Assembly (NCBI RefSeq): GCF_011170125.1
Contig: NZ_BLLN01000003.1
Span: 682,001-746,000 of the forward strand
DNA length: 64,000 nt
From: Streptomyces diastaticus subsp. diastaticus
GTDB taxonomy: Bacteria; Actinomycetota; Actinomycetes; Streptomycetales; Streptomycetaceae
Direction: 5' to 3'
Both the position numbers and the translations under genes were made by a program. The notes below the pieces were generated by a model that had not been told where the DNA came from, made no database searches, and worked only from the letters and a program-made list of their open reading frames with translations. Shown piece after piece: positions 48,254-57,925 of this stretch (its first letter is position 1; every line of letters begins with the position of its first letter).

Positions 48254-49189
48254 ATGCAGGGGACGGTCGACGGATTCAGCTACGGCCTGGTGACGCCGGT
48301 GGCGGCGTACCTCATGGCCTGCCTGGGCGGGGCGCTCGGGCTCCGCTGCACCACGAGGTCGCTGCTGGTGACCCGGACCTGGCGGCCGGGATGGCTCGCG
48401 CTGGGGACCGGAGCCATCGGCTCCGGTATATGGACCATGCACTTCATCGCCATGATGGGCTTCTCCGTCACCGGGACCCCGGTCCGCTACGACGTGCCGA
48501 CGACCTTCGCCAGTCTGGGTGTCGCCATCGTCATGGTCGGAGTAGGGATCTTCGTCGTGGGCTACCGAGGCGCCACCGGCTCCGCCCTGTTCACGGGCGG
48601 CACGGTCACCGGTCTGGGCATTGCCTCCATGCACTATCTCGGGATGGCTGGAATGCGTCTCAACGGTAGCCTGGAGTACTCCATTCCGCTCGTGACGCTC
48701 TCCGTCCTCATCGCCGTCGCCGCCGCCACGGCCTCCCTCTGGGCCGCCGTCCAGGTCCGCGGATTCCGCTGGAGCGTGGGCGCCTCCGTGCTCATGGGGC
48801 TCGGCGTGAGCGGTATGCACTACGTGGGGATGGCCGCCGCCTCCGTCCATCTTCACCCGGTCGCCGACTCCGGGGGTGACCCGCCCGGGCGACTGATCGC
48901 CCCGCTCATGATCGGCCCGCTGCTCTTCCTGCTCCTGGCCGGCGTCGTGGTGGTGCTGGACCCGCGCATGGTCAGCGGCGCGGTGGCGCCCGGCCCACCG
49001 CCGCCGCCCGGCTACCGCGTCCCCGTCCGCGACAGCTACCGCCTGCCGCCCACCGAGGACCGCCGCGCCGCGTCCCGCCCCCTTCCCGAACGCCCCGGCC
49101 ACGGCTCCCGCGACCACCGGGCGGCCCGGCCCCCGGCCCGTCCGGCCATCCGGCGCCGAACCGGCCCGCACGCCGGGCAGCGGCGCTGA
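48254..49189 (+). CDS. MHYT-domain integral membrane sensor
   Basis: 311 residues. Three MHYT repeats give the marks WTMHFIAMMGF, ASMHYLGMAGM and SGMHYVGMAAA within seven predicted membrane helices (about 10-240). The motifs are proposed to bind copper and sense O2, CO or NO. Unlike many family members there is no GGDEF or EAL output domain; the C-terminal about 65 residues are Pro/Arg-rich and cytoplasmic. ATG at 48254. Confidence 0.9.
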   Translation: MQGTVDGFSYGLVTPVAAYLMACLGGALGLRCTTRSLLVTRTWRPGWLALGTGAIGSGIWTMHFIAMMGFSVTGTPVRYDVPTTFASLGVAIVMVGVGIFVVGYRGATGSALFTGGTVTGLGIASMHYLGMAGMRLNGSLEYSIPLVTLSVLIAVAAATASLWAAVQVRGFRWSVGASVLMGLGVSGMHYVGMAAASVHLHPVADSGGDPPGRLIAPLMIGPLLFLLLAGVVVVLDPRMVSGAVAPGPPPPPGYRVPVRDSYRLPPTEDRRAASRPLPERPGHGSRDHRAARPPARPAIRRRTGPHAGQRR

Positions 49190-49228
49190 CGCCGACGGTT
49201 GTCGGTGGCGGGTCGTACCGTGGATCCC

Positions 49229-51373
49229 ATGCGGCCTGTATCGAAGATCGAACGCACGGTGGCGCCCTTCGAGGTCGTCAGTCCCTACCAGCCCAGCGGC
49301 GACCAGCCCGCGGCCATCGCCGACCTGGACCGCCGGGTCCGCGCAGGTGAGCGGGATGTCGTCCTGCTCGGCGCCACCGGTACCGGCAAGTCCGCCACCA
49401 CGGCCTGGATGATCGAGAAGCTCCAGCGCCCCACCCTGGTGATGGCTCCCAACAAGACCCTGGCCGCCCAGCTCGCCAACGAGTTCCGCGAACTCCTCCC
49501 GAACAACGCGGTCGAGTACTTCGTCTCGTACTACGACTACTACCAGCCCGAGGCGTACGTCCCGCAGTCGGACACCTACATCGAGAAGGACTCCTCGATC
49601 AACGAGGAGGTCGAGCGGTTGCGGCACTCCGCGACCAACTCCCTGCTCACCCGCCGCGACGTCGTCGTGGTCGCCTCCGTCTCCTGCATCTACGGCCTCG
49701 GCACGCCCCAGGAGTACGTGGACCGGATGGTCCCCCTCAAGGTCGGCGAGGAGATCGACCGCGACGCCCTGCTGCGCCGCTTCGTGGAGATCCAGTACAC
49801 CCGCAACGACCTCGCCTTCACCCGGGGCACCTTCCGCGTCCGCGGCGACACCATCGAGATCTTCCCGGTCTACGAGGAGCTAGCCGTCCGCATCGAGATG
49901 TTCGGCGACGAGATCGAGGCGCTCACCACCCTCCACCCGCTCACCGGCGAGATCATCAGCGACGAGCAGCAGCTCTACGTCTTCCCCGCCTCCCACTACG
50001 TCGCCGGCCCCGAGCGCATGGAACGCGCGGTCAACGACATCGAGCAGGAGCTCGGCGAGCGGCTCACCGTCCTGGAGAAGCAGGGCAAGCTGCTGGAGGC
50101 CCAGCGGCTGCGGATGCGCACCACCTACGACATCGAGATGCTCCGCCAGATCGGCTCGTGCTCCGGCGTGGAGAACTACTCGATGCACTTCGACGGCCGC
50201 GAGCCCGGCACCCCGCCGCACACCCTCCTCGACTACTTCCCCGAGGACTTCCTGCTGGTCATCGACGAGTCGCACGTCACCGTCCCGCAGATCGGCGCGA
50301 TGCACGAGGGTGACGCCTCCCGCAAGCGGACCCTGGTCGACCACGGTTTCCGGCTGCCCTCCGCCCTGGACAACCGGCCACTGAAGTGGGAGGAGTTCCA
50401 GGAGCGGGTGGGCCAGACGGTCTACCTCTCCGCCACCCCGGGGAACTACGAGCTGTCCCGCTCCGACGGCTTCGTCGAGCAGATCATCCGCCCGACCGGC
50501 CTGGTCGACCCCGAGGTCGTGGTCAAGCCCACCGAGGGCCAGATCGACGACCTGGTGCACGAGATCCGCACCCGCACCGAGAAGGACGAGCGGGTCCTGG
50601 TCACCACCCTCACCAAGAAGATGGCCGAGGACCTCACCGACTACTTCCTCGAACTCGGCATCCAGGTCCGCTACCTCCACAGCGACGTCGACACCCTGCG
50701 CCGCGTCGAGCTCCTGCGCGAACTGCGGGCCGGCGAGTACGACGTCCTGGTCGGCATCAACCTCCTCCGCGAGGGCCTCGACCTGCCGGAGGTCTCCCTC
50801 GTCGCGATCCTCGACGCCGACAAGGAGGGGTTCCTGCGCTCGGGCACCTCCCTGATCCAGACCATCGGCCGCGCCGCGCGCAACGTCTCGGGCCAGGTGC
50901 ACATGTACGCCGACCGGATCACCCCGGCGATGGAGAAGGCCATCGACGAGACCAACCGGCGGCGCGAGAAGCAGATCGCCTACAACACCGAGCACGGCAT
51001 CGACCCGCAGCCGCTCCGCAAGAAGATCAACGACATCGTCGCCACCATCGCCCGCGAGGACGTCGACACCGAGGCCCTGCTCGGCACCGGCTACCGCCAG
51101 TCCAAGGACGGCAAGGCCAAGGCCCCGGTCCCGGACCTCGGGGGCGGGTACGAGGCCCCGAAGGCGGCCAAGGGCGGCAAGAAGGCCAGGAAGGACGCCG
51201 CCGTGCCCACCGACCGGCCGGCGGCCGAGCTGGCGGGGCAGATCGAGGAGATGACCAACCGGATGCGGGCCGCCGCCGCGGACCTCCAGTTCGAGGTCGC
51301 CGCCCGGCTGCGTGACGAGGTGGGCGAGATGAAGAAGGAACTGCGGCAGATGAAGGAGGCCGGCCTCGCCTGA
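49229..51373 (+). CDS. uvrB: UvrABC system protein B
   Basis: 714 residues. Nucleotide excision repair helicase subunit that verifies damage and loads UvrC. Walker [14 protein letters not shown], the beta-hairpin region [20 protein letters not shown], motif [14 protein letters not shown], motif [23 protein letters not shown] and [19 protein letters not shown], and the C-terminal UVR motif [20 protein letters not shown] Lys/Ala-rich linker (about 630-660) precedes the UVR motif. ATG at 49229 is used; an upstream TTG at 49199 adds ten unlikely residues. Confidence 0.97.
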   Translation: MRPVSKIERTVAPFEVVSPYQPSGDQPAAIADLDRRVRAGERDVVLLGATGTGKSATTAWMIEKLQRPTLVMAPNKTLAAQLANEFRELLPNNAVEYFVSYYDYYQPEAYVPQSDTYIEKDSSINEEVERLRHSATNSLLTRRDVVVVASVSCIYGLGTPQEYVDRMVPLKVGEEIDRDALLRRFVEIQYTRNDLAFTRGTFRVRGDTIEIFPVYEELAVRIEMFGDEIEALTTLHPLTGEIISDEQQLYVFPASHYVAGPERMERAVNDIEQELGERLTVLEKQGKLLEAQRLRMRTTYDIEMLRQIGSCSGVENYSMHFDGREPGTPPHTLLDYFPEDFLLVIDESHVTVPQIGAMHEGDASRKRTLVDHGFRLPSALDNRPLKWEEFQERVGQTVYLSATPGNYELSRSDGFVEQIIRPTGLVDPEVVVKPTEGQIDDLVHEIRTRTEKDERVLVTTLTKKMAEDLTDYFLELGIQVRYLHSDVDTLRRVELLRELRAGEYDVLVGINLLREGLDLPEVSLVAILDADKEGFLRSGTSLIQTIGRAARNVSGQVHMYADRITPAMEKAIDETNRRREKQIAYNTEHGIDPQPLRKKINDIVATIAREDVDTEALLGTGYRQSKDGKAKAPVPDLGGGYEAPKAAKGGKKARKDAAVPTDRPAAELAGQIEEMTNRMRAAAADLQFEVAARLRDEVGEMKKELRQMKEAGLA

Positions 51374-51510
51374 GGCGGCCGGCGGACTGTGTTGCAAGAG
51401 CGACACAATGCGTGGCCGGGGGGTGCGGGGGCCGGACGTCCCCTGCGTAGGGTGCGACCTGGCGGCCGTCCGGACCGGCGGCCGGGGATTGCGTAGAAGA
51501 GGGGACACGC

Positions 51511-52089
51511 GTGACGGTCAACCTGAACAAGGGCCAGGGCATCAGCCTGGAGAAGAAGGACGGGGGAGTCCTCTCCGCGGTGCGCATGGGGCTCGGCTGG
51601 CAGGCGGCCCCCCGTCGCGGACTGTTCGGCAGCCGGACCCGGGAGATCGACCTCGACGCCTCCGCGGTGCTCTTCGCCGACAAGCAGCCGGTCGACGTGG
51701 TGTTCTTCCGCCACCTCGTCAGCGACGACGGCTCGGTGCGCCACACCGGTGACAACCTCGTCGGCGGCGCCGGACAGGGTGGCGACGACGAGTCGGTCCT
51801 GGTCGACCTCCAGCGGGTCCCGGTCCACATCGACCAGATCGTCTTCACGGTGAACTCCTTCACCGGGCAGACCTTCCAGGAGGTGCAGAACGCCTTCTGC
51901 CGCCTGGTGGACGAGACCAACGGCCAGGAGCTGGCCCGCTACACCCTCGACGGCGGCGGCCAGTACACCGCCCAGATCATGGCCAAGGTCCACCGGGCCG
52001 ACGGCGGCTGGCGGATGACGGCCCTCGGCACCCCGGCCAACGGCCGGACCTTCCAGGACCTGATGCCGTCGATCCTCCCGCACCTCTGA
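51511..52089 (+). CDS. TerD family protein
   Basis: 192 residues, single TerD domain (calcium-binding beta-sandwich): LNKGQGISLEKKDGG, AVRMGLGWQ, IDLDASAVLF, FFRHLVSDDGSVRHTGDN, DDESVLVDLQRVPVHIDQIV, and VRLVDETNGQEL-type ending. TerD proteins belong to tellurite/stress-response systems and in Streptomyces affect morphology. GTG at 51511 with GAGGGGA upstream. A TerD-fusion gene and a TerC gene follow. Confidence 0.93.
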   Translation: MTVNLNKGQGISLEKKDGGVLSAVRMGLGWQAAPRRGLFGSRTREIDLDASAVLFADKQPVDVVFFRHLVSDDGSVRHTGDNLVGGAGQGGDDESVLVDLQRVPVHIDQIVFTVNSFTGQTFQEVQNAFCRLVDETNGQELARYTLDGGGQYTAQIMAKVHRADGGWRMTALGTPANGRTFQDLMPSILPHL

Positions 52090-52279
52090 TCCCACCGCCG
52101 CAGGAGGCGGGCGGAGGCGGCGCCCAGCGAGGGCTCCGCCTCCGCCCGCCACCCGCACCGGCACCGGGCGCACGGAACGACCGAGGCACCACCGCACCGC
52201 GGCACCACAGACACCGCGGCACACACCGCACGCCGGGGACCGGTAACGCGCCCGGGGCACAGCAGGGGGACAGGGGACG

Positions 52280-54175
52280 ATGACGGCTGAGCTGGTCCGA
52301 GGGCAGAACCAGGCCCTGGCGTGGACCCGGCTGGAGATCGGCGTCGAGGCCGACCGGGCGCTGACGCTGGGCGCGGTGCTCGTCGGCGCGGGGGACACCG
52401 CCCTCGGCGGCGCGGAGACGGTCGCCCTGCCCGGCGGCCCGGGCCTGCCCGGCGTCGGCGTACCCGGTCCGCCCGCCACCTCGCACCGCCTCGCCGTCGA
52501 CCTCGACGCGCTGCCCGCCGACACCACCCGTCTCGATCTCTTCCTCACGCTGCCCGTGGACGCGGGTGCTCCCGCCCGGTTCGGCGCCTTCCCCGCTCCG
52601 AGAGCGCTCCTCGTGGGACCCGACGGAGCCGAGGCCGCGCGCTACGAGGTGACCGGCCTCGCCGACGAGACGGCGGTCGTCGCGGTCGAGCTCTACCGCA
52701 GGAGAGGCGCCTGGAAGATCCGCGCCGTCGGCCAGGGCTACCAGGGCGGCCTGCCCGCACTCCTCGCCGACCGGGGCATCGACCGCGAGAGTGCCCACCG
52801 CCTCGCCGCCACCGCCCGGAGCCTCTCCGCCGCGCCGGCACCCGCGCCGCCCCGCGAGACTCCGGCCCCCGCTCCGGCCGTGCAGGGCTCCGCCCCCGTG
52901 CCCTCGCAGGGCTCCGCCCGGGGCCCTGCCGCCTCCGCCGGGCCCGTGGACTACACCCACCCCCGCCGCCGTCCCACCGCCCCGGGGACCTGGCACCCGT
53001 ACACGACCCCCGCGCGGCCCGCCCCGCCGCCGCCCGCCGGGGCCGCGGCCGAGCCGGTGGCGGGGGACGCCACCGGCTGGAGCATGGAGGAGCGGCTCCA
53101 CAACCAGGTCTGGGGCATGTTCGAGGACCTGGCGCGCACCGTGGCGGCGTACCGCGGGGCCGTCGAGTTCGCCGAGGACCGCCGCGAGCGGGAGACCGAC
53201 GCCGCCCTGGACGACCCCCGGGCCCGCGGCGGCCAGAGGGCGGCGGACGCCCGAGCGACGGCCTCCGAGCGGTACGGGACGCTCGTCGCCCGCGCCCAGG
53301 AGGCGCTCGACCGTGACCTCGCCCAGCTCACCGCGGAGTCCCGGGTGGTGGAGCCCGCACTGCCCATGGCCCTGGCGGGGTGGGACAGCCCCGTCTGGCA
53401 CGCGTACCGGCCGCCGGAGCGGCCGCCGCTCGCGGTGCGCCTCGGTGAGCTGCGACTGCCCGAGGCACCGGAGCTGCGCGTCCCGATGCTGGTGCGGCTT
53501 CCGCTGGAGCGCGGGCTGTGGATCGACGCCGGGCGGCTCCAGGACGGCGAGGGGGAGTCCCGGCCGGCCGGGCTGCGGGCGCTCGCCGCCGAATCGGCCG
53601 CGCTGCTCACCCTGCGGTTGCTTGCGGTGCACCCGCCGGGCGCCCTCACCCCCCACCTGCTCGATCCGGCGGGCTCCGGCACGGCCGCCTTCGCCGGGCA
53701 GCGCGACGCCGGGCTGCTCGCACCCGCGCCGGCCGCGGGGGCGGCCGGGGTCGCCGAGGTGCTGGAGCGGCTCACCCGACGGGTCGACCTGGTGCAGATG
53801 GCGGTCCGCGGCGGCGCCCACGACGCGCTGCCGCCCGGCCTCGACACCGCCGGGCAACTCCTGGTGGTCCACGACTTCCCGCACGGTTTCGACGACCGGG
53901 CCGTCACCCGGCTGCGGTACCTCGCTGACGAGGGCCCGGCCGTCGGCGTCCACCTGCTGCTGGTCGCCGACCGCGAGGACGCCGCCGCGTACGGCCCGCT
54001 GCTGGACCCGCTCTGGCGCGGACTGCTGCGGATCACACCGCTGCCCGACGGGTGTCTGGCGGACCCGTGGGTGCGGCACGTCTGGACCTTCGAGCCCGCG
54101 GGTGTCCCGGCGGGCAGCCAGGTGCGCGAGGCGGTGACCGCCGCCACGGCGCGGGCCCGTCACGGGCGCCGCTGA
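52280..54175 (+). CDS. TerD-like domain fused to an FtsK-like module without P-loop
   Basis: 631 residues. N-terminal TerD-like domain (about 1-160: LVRGQNQALAWTRLEIGVEA, YEVTGLADETAVVAVELYRR, WKIRAVGQGYQGGLPALLAD), then a Pro/Ala linker (about 178-262), then a domain of about 360 residues. That part has a coiled helix region (SMEERLHNQVWGMFEDLART) and a fold reminiscent of FtsK/SpoIIIE ATPases (LLRLLAVHPPGALTPHLLD-like strand, Walker-B-like LLVVHDFPHGFDD, VGVHLLLVADRED), but no GxxxxGK. I infer a scaffold or regulatory role with the neighbouring TerD and TerC proteins. Confidence 0.82.
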   Translation: MTAELVRGQNQALAWTRLEIGVEADRALTLGAVLVGAGDTALGGAETVALPGGPGLPGVGVPGPPATSHRLAVDLDALPADTTRLDLFLTLPVDAGAPARFGAFPAPRALLVGPDGAEAARYEVTGLADETAVVAVELYRRRGAWKIRAVGQGYQGGLPALLADRGIDRESAHRLAATARSLSAAPAPAPPRETPAPAPAVQGSAPVPSQGSARGPAASAGPVDYTHPRRRPTAPGTWHPYTTPARPAPPPPAGAAAEPVAGDATGWSMEERLHNQVWGMFEDLARTVAAYRGAVEFAEDRRERETDAALDDPRARGGQRAADARATASERYGTLVARAQEALDRDLAQLTAESRVVEPALPMALAGWDSPVWHAYRPPERPPLAVRLGELRLPEAPELRVPMLVRLPLERGLWIDAGRLQDGEGESRPAGLRALAAESAALLTLRLLAVHPPGALTPHLLDPAGSGTAAFAGQRDAGLLAPAPAAGAAGVAEVLERLTRRVDLVQMAVRGGAHDALPPGLDTAGQLLVVHDFPHGFDDRAVTRLRYLADEGPAVGVHLLLVADREDAAAYGPLLDPLWRGLLRITPLPDGCLADPWVRHVWTFEPAGVPAGSQVREAVTAATARARHGRR

Positions 54176-54270
54176 CACCGCTGGACCCCGTGGGGCCGCA
54201 GAGCCGTTGGTGACCTGCGGGTTTGATGATCGTTTAGACCTGTCTTTACCAACCGTTGGCAATTCGCGTA

Positions 54271-54412
54271 GGCTGCCCGTGCGGAGGGGAGTACTCCTGG
54301 CGCGGCGAGCCCGTCAATACGGATCGGTACGGATTTTCCGGCCCGATCCCGGGCCGTCGGTCCGATGACCGTGTGCCTCGCACGGTTCTCGGGTGGAAGA
54401 GACCTCCGGCAG
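54271..54412 (+). ncRNA. yybP-ykoY-type manganese riboswitch
   Basis: The two metal-binding loop signatures of the yybP-ykoY class are present in order: GGGGAGTA at 54286-54293 and GAGACC at 54399-54404, with GTCAATACGG in between. The closing helix P1 can form from CTGCC (54272-54276) and GGAGG (54283-54287) on the left with CCTCC-GGCAG (54403-54412) on the right, with a small internal bulge. The class senses Mn2+ and controls TerC/Alx and Mn exporters; a TerC gene begins 43 bases downstream. Boundaries are approximate. Confidence 0.8.
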
Positions 54413-54450
54413 CGATGACGCTGAGAGATGCCGTTACGTACTGCCGGAGG
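54403..54450 (+). promoter_or_regulatory. Shine-Dalgarno-masking hairpin of the riboswitch
   Basis: CCTCCGGCAG (54403-54412) is perfectly complementary to CTGCCGGAGG (54441-54450), which contains the terC-family gene's ribosome site GGAGG. The same left arm also forms the right half of riboswitch helix P1, so the two pairings exclude each other. Metal-bound aptamer would free the ribosome site: a translational ON switch. Confidence 0.7.
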
Positions 54451-54454
54451 CGCA

Positions 54455-55468
54455 GTGGAAGTTTCTGTGGCCCTGTGGGTCTTCACCATCGTCGGTCTGC
54501 TCGTGCTGATCGGCGCGGACTTCTTCATCGGGCGCAAGCCCCATGACGTGTCCATCAAGGAAGCCGGGATCTGGACGATCGTCTGGATCGTCCTCGCCGC
54601 CCTGTTCGGGATGGGGCTGTTCCTCTTCGGAGGCGGGCAGCCGGCCGGTGAGTTCTTCGCCGGTTACATCACCGAGAAGTCGTTGAGCGTCGACAACCTC
54701 TTCGTCTTCGTGCTGATCATGGCGAAGTTCTCGGTCCCCTCGCAGTACCAGCAAAGGGTGCTGCTGATCGGTGTGCTGATCGCCCTGGTCCTGCGCGCGA
54801 TCTTCATCGCGGCGGGCGCGGCGATCATCGCCAACTTCTCGTGGGTCTTCTACATCTTCGGCGCGTTCCTGATCTACACCGCCTGGAAGCTCATCCAGGA
54901 GGCCAGGGCCGACGAGGACGACGAGGACTGGGAGGAGAACCGCCTGCTGAAGGCGGCCGAGCGGCGCTTCGGCGTGGCCGACCGCTACCACGGCACCAAG
55001 CTGTTCATCCAGAAGAACGGCAAGAAGATCATGACGCCGATGCTGGTCGTCATGCTGGCGATCGGCACGACCGACGTCCTCTTCGCCCTCGACTCGATCC
55101 CGGCGATCTTCGGCCTGACCCAGGACCCGTACATCGTCTTCACCGCCAACGCCTTCGCGCTGATGGGCCTGCGGCAGCTGTACTTCCTCATCGGTGGTCT
55201 GCTCCGCAAGCTGGTCCACCTCAGCTACGGCCTGTCGGTGATCCTCGGGTTCATCGGTGTCAAGCTCGTGCTGCACGCGCTGCACGAGTCGGGCGTCCAC
55301 GTCCCGGAGATCTCCATCCCGGTCTCGCTGGGCGTGATCTGCGGCGTCCTGGTGGTCACCACGATCACCAGCCTCAGGGCCTCGCGGAAGCAGGCCGAGG
55401 CCGCCAGGTCCGGTGCCGTCACCGGTTCCGGCGGCGAGGACGGCGGCCGCGAGGACGCCGGGAGCTGA
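54455..55468 (+). CDS. TerC family membrane protein
   Basis: 337 residues, 7-9 membrane helices. Family marks: [40 protein letters not shown] (conserved Asp in the helix), and [20 protein letters not shown]. TerC/Alx proteins export manganese or metallate exported enzymes. The acidic stretch [12 protein letters not shown] lies in a cytoplasmic loop; the C-terminal tail is Ser/Gly/Ala-rich. GTG at 54455 is chosen because GGAGG (54446-54450) precedes it; ATG at 54428 would lie inside the riboswitch expression platform. Confidence 0.93.
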   Translation: MEVSVALWVFTIVGLLVLIGADFFIGRKPHDVSIKEAGIWTIVWIVLAALFGMGLFLFGGGQPAGEFFAGYITEKSLSVDNLFVFVLIMAKFSVPSQYQQRVLLIGVLIALVLRAIFIAAGAAIIANFSWVFYIFGAFLIYTAWKLIQEARADEDDEDWEENRLLKAAERRFGVADRYHGTKLFIQKNGKKIMTPMLVVMLAIGTTDVLFALDSIPAIFGLTQDPYIVFTANAFALMGLRQLYFLIGGLLRKLVHLSYGLSVILGFIGVKLVLHALHESGVHVPEISIPVSLGVICGVLVVTTITSLRASRKQAEAARSGAVTGSGGEDGGREDAGS

Positions 55469-55574
55469 CGGGTGCGGCGGGCCCGGCGGGCCCGCCGTGA
55501 TACATGTCGGCCCAGGCCGAATGAGCCCGCGTCCCCTCCGGGGGCGCGGGCGCACCCGTTTCCGGAGGACCGCC

Positions 55575-56048
55575 ATGCCCCGCCCCGCCCACACCCTCGC
55601 CACCGCGCCGATCATGATCCTCAACGGCCCGAACCTGAACCTGCTGGGGCAGCGGGAGCCGGAGATCTACGGGAGAGAGACGCTCGCCGACGTGGAGCGG
55701 CTCTGCGCCGAGGAGGCGGCGGCGCTCGGCGGCACCGTCGACCTGCGGCAGTCCAACCACGAGGGCGTCCTGATCGACTGGATCCACGAGGCGCGCACCG
55801 GCGCGGCCGGCCTCGTCGTCAACCCCGCCGCCTACACCCACACCTCCGTGGCCCTGCTCGACGCGCTGAACACCTGCGACGGCCTGCCCGTGATCGAGGT
55901 GCACCTCTCCAACGTCCACCGGCGCGAGCAGTTCCGGCACCACAGCTACGTCTCGCTCCGCGCCGACGGCGTCATCGCCGGCTGCGGGGTGCAGGGGTAC
56001 GGCTTCGCGGTGCGGCGGATCGCGGCGCTGCTGGCCGCCGGGGGCTGA
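55575..56048 (+). CDS. aroQ: 3-dehydroquinate dehydratase, type II
   Basis: 157 residues. Third step of the shikimate pathway (3-dehydroquinate to 3-dehydroshikimate). [18 protein letters not shown] with the lid tyrosine and catalytic region, [32 protein letters not shown] and [19 protein letters not shown] are all intact. The ring-stacking GxQGYGF near the C terminus is [10 protein letters not shown] at 55575 with CCGGAGGA upstream. Confidence 0.96.
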   Translation: MPRPAHTLATAPIMILNGPNLNLLGQREPEIYGRETLADVERLCAEEAAALGGTVDLRQSNHEGVLIDWIHEARTGAAGLVVNPAAYTHTSVALLDALNTCDGLPVIEVHLSNVHRREQFRHHSYVSLRADGVIAGCGVQGYGFAVRRIAALLAAGG

Positions 56049-56063
56049 GTCCGGCCCGCGCAC

Positions 56064-56104
56064 GGCCGAGGGGCGGGCCCCGTCGCGGGCCCCGCCCCTC
56101 GGCC
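56064..56104. terminator. Bidirectional terminator, 14-bp stem
   Basis: GGCCGAGGGGCGGG (56064-56077) pairs with CCCGCCCCTCGGCC (56091-56104). It lies between the convergent stops of aroQ (+) and the truncated hydrolase (-). Confidence 0.8.
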
Positions 56105-56128
56105 TCGTACGTCAGCCCGGCCCGACGG

Positions 56129-56316
56129 TCACCAGCCCCGCTCCCGCCAGAGGGGCAGCTGCGGGCGCTCGGCGCCGAGCGTGGTGTCGCCGCCGTGGCC
56201 CGGGTAGACCCAGGTCTCGTCCGGCAGCGGCGCGAAGAGCTTGGTCTCCACGTCGGCCAGCAGGCGGGCGAAGGCCTCCGGGTCCTGGTGGGTGTTGCCC
56301 ACGCCGCCGGGGAAGC
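56129..56316 (-). pseudogene. 3' end of an MBL-fold hydrolase gene, split by element insertion
   Basis: On the minus strand the last about 61 codons of a metallo-beta-lactamase-fold (glyoxalase II-like) hydrolase are readable: FPGGVGNTHQDPEAFARLLA, DVETKLFAPLPDETWVYPGH, and GGDTTLGAERPQLPLWRERG ending W-stop. Full-length relatives read G-D-x-L before FPGG and about 150 more residues upstream. Here homology stops at 56315 and an in-frame TAG follows (56317-56319 in plus coordinates), exactly where element DNA with the integrase gene begins. The 5' part should lie at the other end of the element, beyond 64000. Confidence 0.85.
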
Positions 56317-56325
56317 CCTAGGGTT
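56305..56325. other. Left attachment site (attL) of the integrative element
   Basis: The hydrolase reading breaks at GGGGAAG (56309-56315) and is followed by CCCTAGGGTTC, 8-18 bases before the integrase start. The crossover must be within or next to GGGGAAG. The exact core of a few bases cannot be set without the right end. Confidence 0.65.
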
Positions 56326-56332
56326 CTCTGTC

Positions 56333-57847
56333 GTGAACACTAAGACGCTCGCCCGCCGTACCGTCGCTTTCCTCTACGCCCGGATCTCCGAGGACCCGCG
56401 CGACCGCCGACGGGGCGTCAACCGGCAGATGAACGACCTGCGGACCTTTGCCGAGGAGAATGAGTGGGAGGTCGGCGGGGAGTACGTCGAAAACGACGTC
56501 TCCGCCCACTCGGGTGAGGAACGCCCCGAGTACGACCGGCTGATGGCCGACGCTATCGAGGCCGCGCGCGAGCCGGGTGTCTGTGTCATCGTCGTCGGCT
56601 ACCACCCATCACGCCTCTGGCGTCGCCGTGTCGAGCGCGCGCAGGCGATCGAGGACCTGCGACTGTCGGGGTGTTGGGTCGCCTTCGAGTCAGGCGGCTC
56701 GTTCAACATGGCGAAGGCGTCGGACAGGTCGCAGCTCGCGAACCTTGGCGAGTCCGACACCGCCGAGAGCGAAGTCAAGAGCGAACGAGTGGCTCGGGCC
56801 GCCCTCGAACGCGCTCAGGAGGGCCGGGCAAACGGCGCCGTGGCGTACGGGTGGAGGCGCCAGTACGAGTACGACGCCCGCGGCCAGGTCAGCGGATTCC
56901 ACGACGTTGAAGACCCCGTACAGGCCGAGGTCGTCCGCGACATCGTCACCCGCCTGCTGGCCGGCGCCAGTGTCATCGGCATCACGGCTGACCTGAACGA
57001 GCGCGGAGTGCCGGCGCCCGGCGCAGGGATGACCCTCAAACGGCGGGCCGTCGGGCAGAACGCGGACGGGTCACTGTGGAACAAGACGAGCGTGAAGAAG
57101 CTCGCGCTGCGACCAGCGAACGTGGGCATCCGCGTGCACCAGGACGTGGAGTACAGGGCGGCGTGGCCGGCGCTCATCACGGACGAGCAGTACGCGCAGC
57201 TCCGCAACCTGTTCGCGGAACGGGCTGGGGTGCGGGCGCTGCCGGGAGCGCGGAAACATCTGCTGACGTGGGGCGAAATCGCCACGTGCGGGCCGTGCGG
57301 GGCGGTGCTCCGGGTCGCACGGAGGGGGAACGCGAAGCGCGGCAGGAAGCAGTTGACCTACATCTGCGATGCGAAGGGCTGCGTCGGCCGGAACGTGGAC
57401 GCCCTCAACGGCTACGTGGCGCGCGTGGTTGTGGGGCTGCTGTCGCGGCCCGAGGCGGCCGACGTCTTCCGTGGGGACGACTCGGCGGCCCTGGCGGCTC
57501 TGGAGCGCGCGGAGGGGTTGAAGGCGCGCCAGGAGGCGGCGGCGGACGACTACGCGGACGGGGTCATTACCCGTGACCAACTGCGGCGTATTACGGGGAA
57601 GTTGGCGAAGCAGATCACGGACGCACAGGCCGAGGCGCGCCGGTTGCGGCCGGCCTTCGACCTCGACGCGTTCGACGGCCTCGTGGGGCCCCGGTCGGCG
57701 GAGACGTGGGAGGCGCTTGAGGTGCCGCAGCAGCGGCGGGTCCTGGACGGCCTGGGGCTGCGGTTGAAGGTGAACCCGGTGGCGCGACGCGGTCCGGGGT
57801 TCGATGAGTCCACCGTCGCTCTCCGATGGGCGCGAACGGAGGGCTGA
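56333..57847 (+). CDS. int: Large serine integrase
   Basis: 504 residues. Resolvase-type catalytic domain (about 10-165) with the nucleophile Ser19 in FLYARISEDPRD; recombinase domain (about 180-285: RAQEGRANGAVAYGWRRQYE, LNERGVPAPG, and LALRPANVGIRVHQD); zinc ribbon CGPCGAVLR, then CDAKGCVGR (about 323-360); coiled coil (about 400-450: AALERAEGLKARQEAAADDY). Catalyses attP x attB insertion without accessory factors. GTG at 56333 has no clear ribosome site, so expression may be weak or driven from across att. It sits 18 bases from the attachment site. Confidence 0.93.
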   Translation: MNTKTLARRTVAFLYARISEDPRDRRRGVNRQMNDLRTFAEENEWEVGGEYVENDVSAHSGEERPEYDRLMADAIEAAREPGVCVIVVGYHPSRLWRRRVERAQAIEDLRLSGCWVAFESGGSFNMAKASDRSQLANLGESDTAESEVKSERVARAALERAQEGRANGAVAYGWRRQYEYDARGQVSGFHDVEDPVQAEVVRDIVTRLLAGASVIGITADLNERGVPAPGAGMTLKRRAVGQNADGSLWNKTSVKKLALRPANVGIRVHQDVEYRAAWPALITDEQYAQLRNLFAERAGVRALPGARKHLLTWGEIATCGPCGAVLRVARRGNAKRGRKQLTYICDAKGCVGRNVDALNGYVARVVVGLLSRPEAADVFRGDDSAALAALERAEGLKARQEAAADDYADGVITRDQLRRITGKLAKQITDAQAEARRLRPAFDLDAFDGLVGPRSAETWEALEVPQQRRVLDGLGLRLKVNPVARRGPGFDESTVALRWARTEG

Positions 57848-57864
57848 GCCTGCCACAGGCGCGG

Positions 57865-57896
57865 ACGTGGCCCCCGGGGTGTCCTGGGGGCCACGT
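57865..57896. terminator. Terminator between integrase and XRE repressor
   Basis: 11-bp stem ACGTGGCCCCC (57865-57875) with GGGGGCCACGT (57886-57896), followed on the plus strand by TGTCGTTCT. Convergent genes on both sides. Confidence 0.75.
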
Positions 57897-57925
57897 TGTC
57901 GTTCTGGTCGGGGTCAGAGGGTTGC

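Noticed and set aside
55476..55500. Terminator after the TerC gene
   Set aside because: The short GGCGGGCC/GGCCCGCC repeat has an almost absent loop and no supporting context, so I left it out.
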